Notes: generated by a model not told the origin, from the sequence alone. A DNA stretch of 64,000 bases from Desulfobacillus sp041396245 (GCA_041396245.1 JAWKYW010000002.1:186001-250000), one strand, 5' to 3'. Shown: positions 45,379 to 54,492, counted from the stretch's first letter. Numbers and translations: made by a program.

Positions 45379-46113
45379 TCACGCCGGCCCGTCCGGAATC
45401 AGGTCGAGGCGGTCGGTAAACAGGGCGGCCACGCCGGCGCGCAGGAGCAGGGCGGCGTCTTCCGGATCGTTGACGGTATAGACGAGCAGCGGCACGCCGG
45501 CGGCGCGCGTCTGCGCGATCAGCTGGGGGCCGACATGGTGGCCGCTGCAGTGCAGGGAAACGCAGTCGTGCCGCCGCAGCAGATCGCGCCAGTCCGGCGG
45601 CGGCGCCTCGACCAGCAGGCCGCGCGGCAGTTCGGGCGCCGCCGCGCGCGCCGCCGCCAGCGCCTCGAGGGAGAACGAGGACAGCAGCGGCGGCGAAGCG
45701 CCGGCCCACAGCGCGCGCGCCGCCAGCGCCACCTTGCGTCCCGTTTCCGCCTCGTGTCCCGTGGATGGCTTGATCTCGACGTTCGCCCACAGGCCGAGGG
45801 CCTGGCACAGTTCGGCGGCATCGCCGAACGACGGTACCGGCTCGCCGGCGAACCGCGCGCTGTGCCAGCTGCCGGCATCCAGCCGGGACAGCTCGGCATC
45901 GCTCGCTTCGGCAACGCGGCCGCGGCCGTTGGTCGTGCGCTCCAGGGTTTCGTCGTGGATAAGGACGGGCGTGCCGTCCGCCGACAGCATGACGTCGAAC
46001 TCGACGGCGCGATAGCCCTGCCCGGCCGCCACGCGCAGGCCGGCCAGGGTGTTCTCCGGCGCCAGCGCGCCGCCGCAACGGTGGGCGATGAGGCGGGGAT
46101 GCCCCCAGATCAC
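45379..46113 (-). CDS. ugpQ: Glycerophosphodiester phosphodiesterase UgpQ
   Basis: Hydrolyses glycerophosphodiesters to sn-glycerol 3-phosphate and an alcohol. 244 residues, GDPD TIM barrel: LIAHRCGGALAPENTLAGLRVA (catalytic His and Glu-Asn), VEFDVMLSADGTPVLIHDETLERTTNG, ANVEIKPSTGHE and CVSLHCSGHHVGPQLI. No signal peptide, so cytosolic. ATG overlaps the upstream ugpB stop. Confidence 0.94.
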   Translation of the reverse strand: MIWGHPRLIAHRCGGALAPENTLAGLRVAAGQGYRAVEFDVMLSADGTPVLIHDETLERTTNGRGRVAEASDAELSRLDAGSWHSARFAGEPVPSFGDAAELCQALGLWANVEIKPSTGHEAETGRKVALAARALWAGASPPLLSSFSLEALAAARAAAPELPRGLLVEAPPPDWRDLLRRHDCVSLHCSGHHVGPQLIAQTRAAGVPLLVYTVNDPEDAALLLRAGVAALFTDRLDLIPDGPA

Positions 46114-47399
46114 CGGACGACCGACCCGTCGGCCGGCTCCGGCTGCAGCACGGTGTTGCCGCGTTTCACGGCCGTGTCGAGCGCCTCCTTGGCCGGCTTG
46201 AGGTTGGCCCAGACGGCCTCGAGCTCCTCGGAGAGGATGGCGCGCACGCGGCCGAGGCCGGCCACTGCCCTGGGTTTCGCCCCGGAGACGTACTTGCGGT
46301 CGGAGAGGCGTTCCACCGTCCTTTGCAGGATGTCCGGCGGCAGCTCGCCGCCGGCGGCCAGCGCCGCGACGGCGGCCGGCGTCATCGGCAGGTAGCCGGT
46401 ACCCTTGACCCAGTCCTTCTGCACTTCAGGCTGCAGCAGGAACTGGAAGAAGCGCACGGCGACGGCATATTCCTGCCGCTTGTTGTCGGCCAGGATCCAC
46501 AGCAGCGGGCCGTCCGGCAGCAGCCGCCCCGGCGCCGCGTCGCGCACGTCGTCATGGTGCGGCAGGGCGGCGACGCCGAAATCGAAGGGCTTGCGCTGCA
46601 GCAGGCGCATGTAGAGCGAAGAGTCGCTGGTCAGCATGCCGCATTCGCCCGAGAGGAATTTCGCGTCTGCCTCGCGGCCCGGCCCGAAATACTTGAAATA
46701 GAAACTCTTGTGCCAGCTGGCGAGCAGCGCCACATGCTTCACCTGGACCAGGGCGTTGAGGGCGAGGGTGGCACTCTTGCCGCCGCCCGCCGCATTGGCG
46801 ATCGGTTCGCTGTGCTGGGTGGAGGTGTTGTCGAGGTGCACCCAGGCCATGTTCGAGGAGGTGAAGGCGCAACGGCGATCGACATCGTAGATCTTGCCGG
46901 CGGCCTCCTGCACTTCCCACCAGGTCCGCGGCGGCCTGGCCGGATCCAGTTTCGCCTTGCGGAAGGTGTCCTTGTTGTAATACAGCACCGGCACGGACAG
47001 CGCCAGCGGCAGCGCCTGCAGGCGGCCGCGGTTGTCCTCGACGACGTCGGCAACGACCGGGAACAGCGCCTTCGCGTCGATCCGCTGCTTCGTCAGGGAC
47101 AGCGCCTTCCACAGCGGCAGCAGGCGCGGATGGCCGTCGAAGAATTTCTGGTGCTCGTCGTCGGCGAGCAGGGCCATGTGCGGCAGCACGCGCCGGTCGG
47201 CCGCCATGCCCAGGTGCTGCAGGGTCACCTTCTCCCCCTTGCTCCGGGCGTTGAAGCGGTCGACCAGTTCCACCAGCAGGGCGGCCGCCTCGCCGCTGAG
47301 GGCATGGCGCAGGACGATCTCGACCGGTTGGGCCGGCGGTTTGGCGGCCTGGGCGGTGGCGGCGAAGAAAAGCAGCAATACAAGCAGAAGTCGCAGCAT
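46110..47399 (-). CDS. ugpB: sn-Glycerol-3-phosphate ABC transporter binding protein UgpB
   Basis: Periplasmic solute-binding protein, 429 residues with signal peptide (MLRLLLVLLLFFAATAQA). UgpB landmarks: EIVLRHALSGEAAALLVELV, ALPLALSVPVLYYNKDTFRKA, RCAFTSSNMAWVHLDNTS and VKGTGYLPMTPAAVAAL. Only the binding protein and ugpQ are present; the ugpA, ugpE and ugpC partners are not in the window. The ugpB-ugpQ overlap of four bases indicates one operon. Confidence 0.92.
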   Translation of the reverse strand: MLRLLLVLLLFFAATAQAAKPPAQPVEIVLRHALSGEAAALLVELVDRFNARSKGEKVTLQHLGMAADRRVLPHMALLADDEHQKFFDGHPRLLPLWKALSLTKQRIDAKALFPVVADVVEDNRGRLQALPLALSVPVLYYNKDTFRKAKLDPARPPRTWWEVQEAAGKIYDVDRRCAFTSSNMAWVHLDNTSTQHSEPIANAAGGGKSATLALNALVQVKHVALLASWHKSFYFKYFGPGREADAKFLSGECGMLTSDSSLYMRLLQRKPFDFGVAALPHHDDVRDAAPGRLLPDGPLLWILADNKRQEYAVAVRFFQFLLQPEVQKDWVKGTGYLPMTPAAVAALAAGGELPPDILQRTVERLSDRKYVSGAKPRAVAGLGRVRAILSEELEAVWANLKPAKEALDTAVKRGNTVLQPEPADGSVVR

Positions 47400-47464
47400 G
47401 CGATGAGGGGTCTGTTGAGGGGAACTCCGGTATATTACACGCCGCGTCCCGATCGATCATCCCC

Positions 47465-48700
47465 ATGCCCGCCGCCCTCTCCCACATCCGCGTCCTCGAC
47501 CTCTCGCGCGTGCTGGCCGGCCCCTGGTGCACCCAGAACCTCGCCGACCTCGGCGCCGAGGTCATCAAGGTGGAAAAACCGGGCAGCGGCGACGACACCC
47601 GCGCCTGGGGCCCGCCCTGGCTGAAGGACGTCGCCGGCAACGACACCGGCGAGTCGGCCTACTTCCTCTCCTGCAACCGCGGCAAGAAATCGCTGGCGCT
47701 CGACATCGCGCACCCGGAAGGCAGCCGCATCGTGCGAGAGCTGGCGAAGCAGTGCGACGTGCTGGTGGAGAACTTCAAGGTCGGCGGCCTGGCGAAGTAC
47801 GGCCTCGACTGGGACAGCCTGCGCACGCTCAACCCGCGCCTCATCTACTGCTCGATCACCGGCTTCGGCCAGGACGGACCCTACGCCGCGCGCGCCGGCT
47901 ACGACTTCATCGTGCAGGGCATGGGCGGCCTGATGAGCGTCACCGGCGAGCCCGACGGCGCGCCCGGCGGCGGGCCGCAGAAGGCCGGGGTGGCGGTGGC
48001 GGACCTGTTTACCGGGATGTACGCCACGGTCGCCGTGCTGGCGGCGCTGACTTTTCGCGAGCAAAGCGGCGAGGGCCAGCACATCGACCTGTCGCTGCTC
48101 GACGCCCAGGTGGCGATGCTGGCCAACCAGAACATGAACTACCTCGTCAGCGGCGCCGCGCCGCAGCGGCTGGGCAACGCCCACCCCAACATCGTGCCCT
48201 ACCAGACCTTCGCCACGGCCGACGGCCACCTCATCCTCGCCGTCGGCAACGACGCCCAGTTCCGCCGCTTCTGCGAACTGGGCGGCTGCCCGCAACTGGC
48301 CGACGACGCCCGCTTCGCCAGCAATCGCGCCCGCGTTGCCCACCGCGCGGCCCTGATTCCCCTGCTCGAACCGATCCTGCGCCGGCGCACGACGCGGGAA
48401 TGGGTCGAAGCACTGGAGGCGGCCGGCGTGCCCTGCGGGCCGATCAACCGCCTCGACCAAGTCTTCGCCGACCCGCAGGTGCGCCACCGCGGCCTGCGCC
48501 TCGACCTGCCGCATCCCGCGGCGGGCAGCGTGCCCCTGGTGGCGAACCCGATCCGCCTGTCGGCCAGCCCGATCGAATGCGCCGCCGCGCCGCCGCTGCT
48601 GGGGCAGCACACGAATGAAATCCTGCGCGAATGGCTGGGGCTGTCCGAGGCCGAACTGGCGCGGCTGCGCGATCTGGGCGTGGCCGGCTCATGTACGTGA
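47465..48700 (+). CDS. Class III CoA-transferase (CaiB/BaiF family)
   Basis: Moves CoA between carboxylic acids. 411 residues: LSHIRVLDLSRVLAGPWCTQNLADLGAEVIKVE at the N-terminus, FLSCNRGKKSLALDI, YCSITGFGQDGPYAARAGYD, and AVADLFTGMYA with the catalytic Asp, followed by HIDLSLLDAQVAMLANQNMNYL. The acyl substrate cannot be told from sequence; succinyl- or formyl-CoA type donors are usual. It stands alone, divergent from ugpB. Confidence 0.92.
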   Translation: MPAALSHIRVLDLSRVLAGPWCTQNLADLGAEVIKVEKPGSGDDTRAWGPPWLKDVAGNDTGESAYFLSCNRGKKSLALDIAHPEGSRIVRELAKQCDVLVENFKVGGLAKYGLDWDSLRTLNPRLIYCSITGFGQDGPYAARAGYDFIVQGMGGLMSVTGEPDGAPGGGPQKAGVAVADLFTGMYATVAVLAALTFREQSGEGQHIDLSLLDAQVAMLANQNMNYLVSGAAPQRLGNAHPNIVPYQTFATADGHLILAVGNDAQFRRFCELGGCPQLADDARFASNRARVAHRAALIPLLEPILRRRTTREWVEALEAAGVPCGPINRLDQVFADPQVRHRGLRLDLPHPAAGSVPLVANPIRLSASPIECAAAPPLLGQHTNEILREWLGLSEAELARLRDLGVAGSCT

Positions 48701-48872
48701 AATCTCGTCCGTGAAATTTCGCCCGTGAACGACTGCCTTGCTGGCTTCCGGGCGATCCAGTAATATCCAGAACGAATTGAAGCCGGCGCAGCGTTGTCCG
48801 GCCGGAAAAATAACCGATGGGCTCGCAAGCCCCGCCGGAAGAGGACGGCGGCGGGGCGGACCAGACTGAGAA

Positions 48873-49613
48873 ATGAACAAGTACCAGAGAGTGGTCATTA
48901 TCGTCGCGGCGGCGAACATCTTGCTGATGTTGCTCTTCCCGCCCTTCCTCGACAACCCGATCCGCCGCGGCATGCTGCCCAGCTTCGAGGGCTTCTATCC
49001 GCTGGTCACCACCTTTGGCGCCAAGCGCATCCACAACGAGCTGCTGACGCTGCAGATCATGTTCGTCGTCATCAATGCGCTGGTCGCCTGGCTGCTGCTC
49101 GACCGGGCGACGACGGCGGGCGAAGCGCACGGATTCCGCTATACGCGCGCGATCAGTTTCTTCCTGGCGGGGAACCTCGTCCTGCTGCTCGCCTTCCCGC
49201 CCTTCGAGTCCTACGCCTCCATGGCGAAATACGACGCGCCGGGTTTCGACAGCTTCTATTTCATCCTCGGCAACAGGCCGGGCCGCGGCATCTTCATCCC
49301 GCTGCTCTACCTGGAAATCCTCCTGGTCGTCATCAACGTGCTGGCCGTCTGGCTGGCCTTCAATGCCGTGCGGCGCGCCGAGGTGTTCGCCAAGGAAAGG
49401 GTGCTCGAACTGGCACAGGCCCTGCCGCCGGAACAACTGGCCGAGGTTTCGAAAACCCTCGGCTACAAGGCAATCCAGCCGTCCTCCGCGCGGTCGACCA
49501 ACGAACCGCGTCTCGGCGCCGGCCCCGAAAGGCGCAAGTACCAGGATCCGCGCTACCGCGGACCGGAGCGCCGCAAGGGCGGCGACCGCCGCATCAAGGC
49601 GCGCGCGGCCTAG
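48873..49613 (+). CDS. Four-helix membrane protein with internal repeat, paralogue 1
   Basis: 246 residues, about four membrane helices arranged as two repeats. Each repeat has a phrase like N-LLMLLFPPF, then PSFEGFYPLV or GFDSFYFILG, then a hydrophobic helix (LLTLQIMFVVINALVAWLLL; LLYLEILLVVINVLAVWLAF). A coiled segment and a basic tail (PERRKYQDPRYRGPERRKGG) follow. I do not recognise a function. The gene at 49724 encodes the same repeat unit. Nothing convincing was found in the 170 bases upstream. Confidence 0.8.
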   Translation: MNKYQRVVIIVAAANILLMLLFPPFLDNPIRRGMLPSFEGFYPLVTTFGAKRIHNELLTLQIMFVVINALVAWLLLDRATTAGEAHGFRYTRAISFFLAGNLVLLLAFPPFESYASMAKYDAPGFDSFYFILGNRPGRGIFIPLLYLEILLVVINVLAVWLAFNAVRRAEVFAKERVLELAQALPPEQLAEVSKTLGYKAIQPSSARSTNEPRLGAGPERRKYQDPRYRGPERRKGGDRRIKARAA

Positions 49614-49723
49614 GGCCTGCCGCCGGATTGATTCGGGCGGCAAACTCCACTACGCTTGCCGAAAGCGACAAGAGGGAGGGCGTCCCTGCCGCGCACGCGC
49701 TGGCAGCTTTCGCAGCTATCCGC

Positions 49724-50299
49724 ATGAACCGCCAGCAAGCCATCGTCCTGTGGGTCGCAGCCGCCAACCTGGTGCTGGTGCTGGCCTTTCCGCCCTACGA
49801 TTACCTGTCCCTGGCGCACGGTTACGTGCCGACCTTCGCCGGCTTCCATTTTTTCGGCTCGGCCCCGCCTGGCAGCCTGCTCAACCACGACTTCCTCATC
49901 CTGGAAGAGATCGTCGTCCTCATCAACGCCGGCATCGCCTGGCTGCTGCTGCGCGAGGCCCCCTCCCGCAAGGGCCGGCGCCTCAGCCGCGGCCAGCGCG
50001 GCGTGCTCTGGCTGATCGCCATCAACCTGGTGCTGGTGCTGCTCTTCCCGCCGTTCGAAAACTATTACGCCATCAGCAAGGCGACGCTGCCCTCCTTCGA
50101 CGGCTTCTATTTCCTCTTCGGCGACAACGCGCAGCGCCAGATCGTCGCGCCGCTGCTGTACATCGAGGTGGCCCTCGTCCTCATCAACGGCGGCCTGCTC
50201 TGGCTGCTGTTCGCCAGGCAGCCCGACGCCGATCTCGGCAACGAGGAGATGCGGGCCCTGGCCGAGGCACTGCGCAAACAGCAGCAGGGGAAGAAGTAG
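49724..50299 (+). CDS. Four-helix membrane protein with internal repeat, paralogue 2
   Basis: 191 residues, a shorter paralogue of the preceding gene: two repeats of NLVLVLxFPPx followed by PTFAGFHFFG or PSFDGFYFLFG and a helix (EIVVLINAGIAWLLL; EVALVLINGGLLWLLF). The FPP-to-FYF spacing is conserved in all four repeats of the two proteins. It lacks the long basic tail. No function known; likely inner membrane, in one operon with its neighbour. Confidence 0.8.
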   Translation: MNRQQAIVLWVAAANLVLVLAFPPYDYLSLAHGYVPTFAGFHFFGSAPPGSLLNHDFLILEEIVVLINAGIAWLLLREAPSRKGRRLSRGQRGVLWLIAINLVLVLLFPPFENYYAISKATLPSFDGFYFLFGDNAQRQIVAPLLYIEVALVLINGGLLWLLFARQPDADLGNEEMRALAEALRKQQQGKK

Positions 50300-50325
50300 G
50301 CCGGGGCGTCCACCCGCCGCCCGGA

Positions 50326-50823
50326 TCAGTGTTTGAGCGGCTGCCAGCCCGGATGCTCGAAGTGGCTGGCGTATTTCTCCAGCGCGCCCCCCACCTTCAA
50401 GGCGCCGGCCTGGCGCTTCACCTTCTTCGCCTTGCCCGCCATCGCCTCGACGCCCTCCAGAATCTCGGCGATGACCAGGTGCAACTGCGCGTCGGCCTTC
50501 GGATCGAGCTTGCAACTGGCGACGACGTCGTTGATCTCGCCGTTCACCTTCTTCGCCAGTTCGCCGTATTTGGCGGCGGACAGCCTGTTCTCGTGAATCT
50601 CATGGTGCACGGCGTCGATGCTGTTGCGGATGTTCTCCATGCCCTTGCGCAGCGGCGCGTCGGTCTCCCACTTCTTGCCGTTGTTCAGCTCCAGCCTGGC
50701 CGGCGCGGTGTCGTGGCCGTGCTCGTGCTTGTGGGCGTCCGCGGCCAGGCTGCCGCCCGCGGCCAGGCCCAGCGCCAGACCGGCGGCGGCCAGCAGTTTC
50801 CGGATTCCATTCGTTGCTTTCAT
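50326..50823 (-). CDS. His-rich periplasmic four-helix-type protein
   Basis: 165 residues with a signal peptide (RKLLAAAGLALGLAAGGSLAAD) followed by a His-rich start (AHKHEHGHD) and a helical body (RNSIDAVHHEIHENRLSAAKYGELA, CKLDPKADAQLHLVIAEILEG). The His run suggests metal or heme contact, but no known family is assigned. A QseB/PmrA-like direct repeat lies upstream at 50880-50896, so the nearby response regulator probably controls it. Confidence 0.75.
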   Translation of the reverse strand: MKATNGIRKLLAAAGLALGLAAGGSLAADAHKHEHGHDTAPARLELNNGKKWETDAPLRKGMENIRNSIDAVHHEIHENRLSAAKYGELAKKVNGEINDVVASCKLDPKADAQLHLVIAEILEGVEAMAGKAKKVKRQAGALKVGGALEKYASHFEHPGWQPLKH

Positions 50824-50879
50824 GCTTTCTCCTTGAGTGTCGATTGCCCGGATGGGTCATTGCAGTATCGCGGATACAC

Positions 50880-50896
50880 CTTAAAGGTTTCTTAAG
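50880..50896 (-). promoter_or_regulatory. QseB/PmrA-like direct-repeat operator 1
   Basis: CTTAAA-GGTTT-CTTAAG is a direct repeat of the CTTAA half-site with an 11-base period, the arrangement bound by QseB/PmrA-type regulators. It sits 57 bases upstream of the His-rich protein gene and overlaps the kinase stop region. A matching site is at 54493. Confidence 0.7.
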
Positions 50897-52226
50897 GCCG
50901 CGACGGGAAGCGGACCTCGACTTTCAGCCCGCGGCCGCCGGGGCCGGTTTCGAGAGAGACGGCCGCCCGGTGCAGGTCGGCGATGCGCCGGACGATGGAC
51001 AGGCCGAGGCCGCTGCCCTCCTCGCCGCTGCCGAGCACGCGGCGGAAGCGCTCGAATGCGCTGGCGCGCTCGTCCGGCGGAATGCCCGGGCCGTTGTCGG
51101 TCACCGTCAACAGTACCGCATCCGGCACGGACTGCACCGACACTTCCGCCTCGCCGCCGGGCGGGGTGTAGCGCACGGCGTTGTCGAGCAGGTTGCGCAG
51201 CAGCACGGCGAGCAGCACGGCATCGCCGGGAACCGGCGCCGCCGCCCCCGCCGCCAGGCCCAGCTCGACGCTCTTGGCGGCGGCGGCCGATGCCGTCTCG
51301 GCAACGCCCTGCTCTGCCAGTGCCTGCAGGTCCACCCTCTGCCCGGGCGCGAGCGCCGTCTGCGGGTCGAGCCGCGCCAGCACCAGCAACTGCTCGGTGA
51401 GCCGCGCGGCGCGGTCGGCGCCGGCGACGACGTTCTCCAGCGCGCGGCCGCGTTCCGCCTCGTCGCGCGCGCCGAGGGCCACCTGAGCCTGGGTCTTGAC
51501 GGCGGCGAGCGGCGTGCGCAGTTCGTGGGCGGCGTCGGCGGTGAAGCGCCGCTCCTGCTCGAGCGAATCCTTCAGGCGGGCGAACAGCGCATTGAGCGCG
51601 CCGACGAGGGGCAGGACTTCGCGCGGCGACCGGCCGGCGTCGAGCGGCGCCAGGTTGTCCGGGGCGCGCCGCGCCACCTCGCGCGCCACGCCCGCCAGCG
51701 GCGCCAGCCCCGCTCCCACCGCCAGCCAGATCAGCAGCGCCAGCGCCGGCAGGGCGAAGTACAGCGGATGCAGCAAATGGCCCGCCACGCTCTGCGCCAG
51801 TTCCTCGCGGAATTCATAGCGCTCGCCGACCTGCACCAGGTAATGGCGGCGCTCGTCCCAGCGGCTGAAGATGCGCCAGCGCTTGCCGTCGATCACGGCA
51901 TCGCCGTATCCCTCCGGCCGACTTTGCAGCCGCGACTCGGGCGCGCTGGCCGAGCGCAGCAGCAGCCGGCCCTTGCGGTCCCATACCTGGAAGGCGATCT
52001 TGCGCTCGTACTTGTACTGCCGCGGCACCGCCTCTTCACGGTCGTCCTCGATCTCGTGCTCGAGCTGGGCGGCAATCAGGCCGGCCGACTGGGCAAGGTG
52101 GGTGTCCAGCATCTCGCCGATCTCGTGGCGGGCGTCGAAATAGGTGAACAGCGCCGTCGCCAGCCAGGCGGCCAGCACGGTGCCCAGCAGCAGGACGAGC
52201 AGGCGGCGGCGCAGGGAAGGCGTCAT
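50892..52226 (-). CDS. QseC-like sensor histidine kinase
   Basis: 444-residue membrane kinase: N-terminal helix (LLVLLLGTVLAAWLATALF), periplasmic sensor of about 125 residues, second helix (LYFALPALALLIWLAVGAGLAPL), HAMP, then HisKA (FTADAAHELRTPLAAVKTQAQV) and HATPase (LLRNLLDNAVRYTPPGG, VTDNGPGIPPDERASAF, GSGLGLSIVRRIADLH). The pattern is that of QseC. It overlaps its partner regulator by four bases. The signal is unknown; its targets here appear to be the heme proteins nearby. Confidence 0.92.
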   Translation of the reverse strand: MTPSLRRRLLVLLLGTVLAAWLATALFTYFDARHEIGEMLDTHLAQSAGLIAAQLEHEIEDDREEAVPRQYKYERKIAFQVWDRKGRLLLRSASAPESRLQSRPEGYGDAVIDGKRWRIFSRWDERRHYLVQVGERYEFREELAQSVAGHLLHPLYFALPALALLIWLAVGAGLAPLAGVAREVARRAPDNLAPLDAGRSPREVLPLVGALNALFARLKDSLEQERRFTADAAHELRTPLAAVKTQAQVALGARDEAERGRALENVVAGADRAARLTEQLLVLARLDPQTALAPGQRVDLQALAEQGVAETASAAAAKSVELGLAAGAAAPVPGDAVLLAVLLRNLLDNAVRYTPPGGEAEVSVQSVPDAVLLTVTDNGPGIPPDERASAFERFRRVLGSGEEGSGLGLSIVRRIADLHRAAVSLETGPGGRGLKVEVRFPSRP

Positions 52227-52888
52227 TCGGCGACCCGGGGAATCATGTAGCCGACGCCGCGCACGGTGCGGATCAGCTCCGGCGCCAGCTTGCGCCGCAG
52301 GTGGTGCACGAAGACCTCGACGGCGTTGCTCTCGATCTCCTCGCCCCAGCCGTAGAGCTTCTCCTCCAGCTGCGCCTTCGACAGCACGCGGCCGGCACCG
52401 AGCAGCAGCGCGTGCAGCACGGCGAACTCGCGCGCCGACAGATCGACCGGCCGGCCTTGCCAGCTCACGCTGCGCGCCGCCGGATCGAGCCGCAGGGCGC
52501 CGTGCTCGAGCACCGGCTCGGCCTGATGGCCGGCGCGGCGAATGAGGGCGCGCAGCCGCGCCTGCAGCTCGCCCAGGTCGAAGGGTTTCACCAGATAGTC
52601 GTCGGCGCCGGCATCCAGCCCGGCGATGCGGTCGGGCACGGTGTCGCGCGCCGTCAGGATCAGCACCGGCACGGCATTGCGCGCGGCGCGCGCCCGCGCC
52701 AGCACTTCCATGCCGGACAGGCGCGGCAGGCCGAGGTCGAGCACCACCGCGTCGTAGGCCTCTGCCGTGAGCGCCGACTCGGCGGCGCGGCCGTCCTGCG
52801 TCCAGTCGACGGCGAAGCCGGCCTGCATCAGGCCGGCGCGGATGCCGTCGCCGAGGAGGCGGTCGTCTTCGACGAGGAGAACCTTCAT
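52223..52888 (-). CDS. QseB/PmrA-like OmpR-family response regulator
   Basis: 221 residues. The receiver has the acidic pair EDD and phospho-Asp D51 (AVVLDLGLPRLSG), the Thr (LILTARD) and Lys (YLVKPFDL). The winged-helix DNA-binding domain (LRLDPAARSVSWQGRPVDLSAREFAVLHALL, SNAVEVFVHHLRRKL, RTVRGVGYM) is of the QseB/PmrA type. CTTAA direct repeats upstream of two nearby transcripts are its likely targets. It is followed by the kinase gene with a four-base overlap. Confidence 0.94.
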   Translation of the reverse strand: MKVLLVEDDRLLGDGIRAGLMQAGFAVDWTQDGRAAESALTAEAYDAVVLDLGLPRLSGMEVLARARAARNAVPVLILTARDTVPDRIAGLDAGADDYLVKPFDLGELQARLRALIRRAGHQAEPVLEHGALRLDPAARSVSWQGRPVDLSAREFAVLHALLLGAGRVLSKAQLEEKLYGWGEEIESNAVEVFVHHLRRKLAPELIRTVRGVGYMIPRVAE

Positions 52889-52937
52889 GCGGGCATGTTA
52901 GCGCGGATCAATCGCCGTATTGCAGCGACTGACTTTT

Positions 52938-53543
52938 CTACCGGCTTAGCCACCAGGCCGCGGCGGCGGTCCACACCAGCAGCATCAGCGCCGCCACGAT
53001 GCGCGGCCCGCGGATCGCCTCCTCCGGCTCGCCCAGCTTGCGGCCGGTGACCATGGCCCGCGGCAGGTTCTCGCCGTGCATCAGGCTGCCGACGAGCACG
53101 CCGGCCACATGGACGCCGACCACCGCCAGCATCAGGCCGGTGAAGAACTCGTGGGTTTCCTCCAGCCACTCGCCGCCGAACTCCTGATAGGCGAGCCAGC
53201 CGCTGGCGCCGCTCAGCAGGGCCAGCGACAGCAGCGTCAGGACGGCCAGGCCGCCGGCCGGATTGTGGCCGGTATAGTGACGCGGCGAGAAGCGCAGCAG
53301 GCCCTTCAGGTAGCCGAGCGCCTGGCCCGGTCCGCGCACGAAGCTGGCGAAACGGGCATGCCGCGAACCGACGACACCCCACAGCAGCCGGAACAGGGCG
53401 ACCGCCGTCACCGTGCTGCCGGCGAAGACATGCACCAGGCGCCACGTTTCGCTGTCGCCGGTGACCCAGGCCAGGGCGAAGCCGCCCGCCATCAGCCAGT
53501 GGCCGAGGCGCACCGGCAAGTCCCACACCAATATCGTTTTCAT
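52938..53543 (-). CDS. Cytochrome b561-type membrane cytochrome
   Basis: 201-residue four-helix b-type cytochrome (WDLPVRLGHWLMAGGFALAWV, LVHVFAGSTVTAVALFRLLWG, YLKGLLRFSPRHYTGHNPAG, EETHEFFTGLMLAVVGVHVAGVLVGSLMHGENL). Paired histidines in helices fit two hemes, as in the Ni/Fe-hydrogenase b-type subunit family. It follows the genes for the diheme cytochrome and SHP-like protein, so it probably passes quinol electrons to them. Confidence 0.9.
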   Translation of the reverse strand: MKTILVWDLPVRLGHWLMAGGFALAWVTGDSETWRLVHVFAGSTVTAVALFRLLWGVVGSRHARFASFVRGPGQALGYLKGLLRFSPRHYTGHNPAGGLAVLTLLSLALLSGASGWLAYQEFGGEWLEETHEFFTGLMLAVVGVHVAGVLVGSLMHGENLPRAMVTGRKLGEPEEAIRGPRIVAALMLLVWTAAAAWWLSR

Positions 53544-53555
53544 GATGGTTCTCCT

Positions 53556-54041
53556 TCAGTCTCCTTCCCGCTTGCGCAATCCGGGCAGGGCGATTTCGCG
53601 TTCGCGGTAGCTGCCCTGCCCGGCGCGGCTGTGGCAGGCGCTGCAGTTCGACGCGCTCTTCACGCGGGCATCGCGCCAGATCGCCTGCGGCACCTCGCGA
53701 TGCTCGCGCCGGAACCAGGCGCTGGCGGTGAGCCGCGGCGGGTCGCCCGCGCCGGCCATGCGGCTGCGGGTCGATGCGTTGCGCACCAGGAAATCCTCGA
53801 TTTCGCGCCGCGTCTTCTCGTCGAGGCTGGCGTTGTCGCCGTAATGCCTGTCGAGCCGGGCCATCACCCGTTTCCAGTCCGGTGCCGTCAGCAGGGCCGG
53901 CGGAAACGGCAGGTGGCAGGCGCCGCATTCGGCCTCGAAGGCGGGCGGCGCGGCGGGCGGCAGGGGCAGGCGGTCGGCGCGGGCCGGCAAGGCCAGGACG
54001 AGGGCCGCGCAGGCGAAGAGGGGCGGCATCGGGTTTTTCAT
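53556..54041 (-). CDS. Diheme cytochrome c (DHC)
   Basis: 161 residues with signal peptide (ends LPARA). Two heme sites: CGACHLPFPPALL and CSACHSRAGQGSY. The Asp/Arg-rich middle (DWKRVMARLDRHYGDNASLDEKTRREIEDFLV) is typical of the DHC family, first described as partner of SHP in Rhodobacter sphaeroides. The start overlaps the preceding gene by four bases. Periplasmic electron carrier between cytochrome b561 and SHP. Confidence 0.92.
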   Translation of the reverse strand: MKNPMPPLFACAALVLALPARADRLPLPPAAPPAFEAECGACHLPFPPALLTAPDWKRVMARLDRHYGDNASLDEKTRREIEDFLVRNASTRSRMAGAGDPPRLTASAWFRREHREVPQAIWRDARVKSASNCSACHSRAGQGSYREREIALPGLRKREGD

Positions 54042-54442
54042 TGGGCCTCCGTCAGGAACAGGATGAAATCCGCCTTCTCGGCGGCGCTGCATTCGCGCCC
54101 CAGCACCTCGGTGCAATTGCGGCGGAACCATTTCTCCGTCTTCGCCCGATCGGTAAAGCGGGCGGCTTCGACGCGCGGCGCCAGCGGCTTGATGGCCTTG
54201 CCGGTGACGACATGGCGGCCGGCCCGGGCCGGGCTGTCCGAGTGGCAGCTCGCGCAGGCCGGCATCTTCTCCGACACGCCGAAGCGCCGGCCGTAGAGTT
54301 CGGCGCCGCGGCGGGCCGAAGGCTGGTAGCCGGGCGCATGGCGAAGCGCCGCCTCGGCATAGGACTGGATGAGTTGCCGCGGGGTAGCCGTGGCGGCGGC
54401 CGCACTGCCCGCCAGCAGGACCGCAATCAGGATTCGCTTCAT
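54038..54442 (-). CDS. SHP-like cytochrome c, DUF1924 family
   Basis: 134 residues with signal peptide (ends AAATATP). A single heme motif in MPACASCHSDSPARAGRHV, and conserved KWFRRNCTEVLGRECSAAEKADFILFL near the end. This is the DUF1924 family, which includes Sphaeroides heme protein, an oxygen- and NO-binding cytochrome. It is the first gene of the SHP-DHC-b561 transcript behind a QseB-like operator. Confidence 0.88.
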   Translation of the reverse strand: MKRILIAVLLAGSAAAATATPRQLIQSYAEAALRHAPGYQPSARRGAELYGRRFGVSEKMPACASCHSDSPARAGRHVVTGKAIKPLAPRVEAARFTDRAKTEKWFRRNCTEVLGRECSAAEKADFILFLTEAQ

Positions 54443-54492
54443 GACCGTCGCCTCTTTCGAATGAACATGGAGACGAAGTCTGGCGCGGCCGG

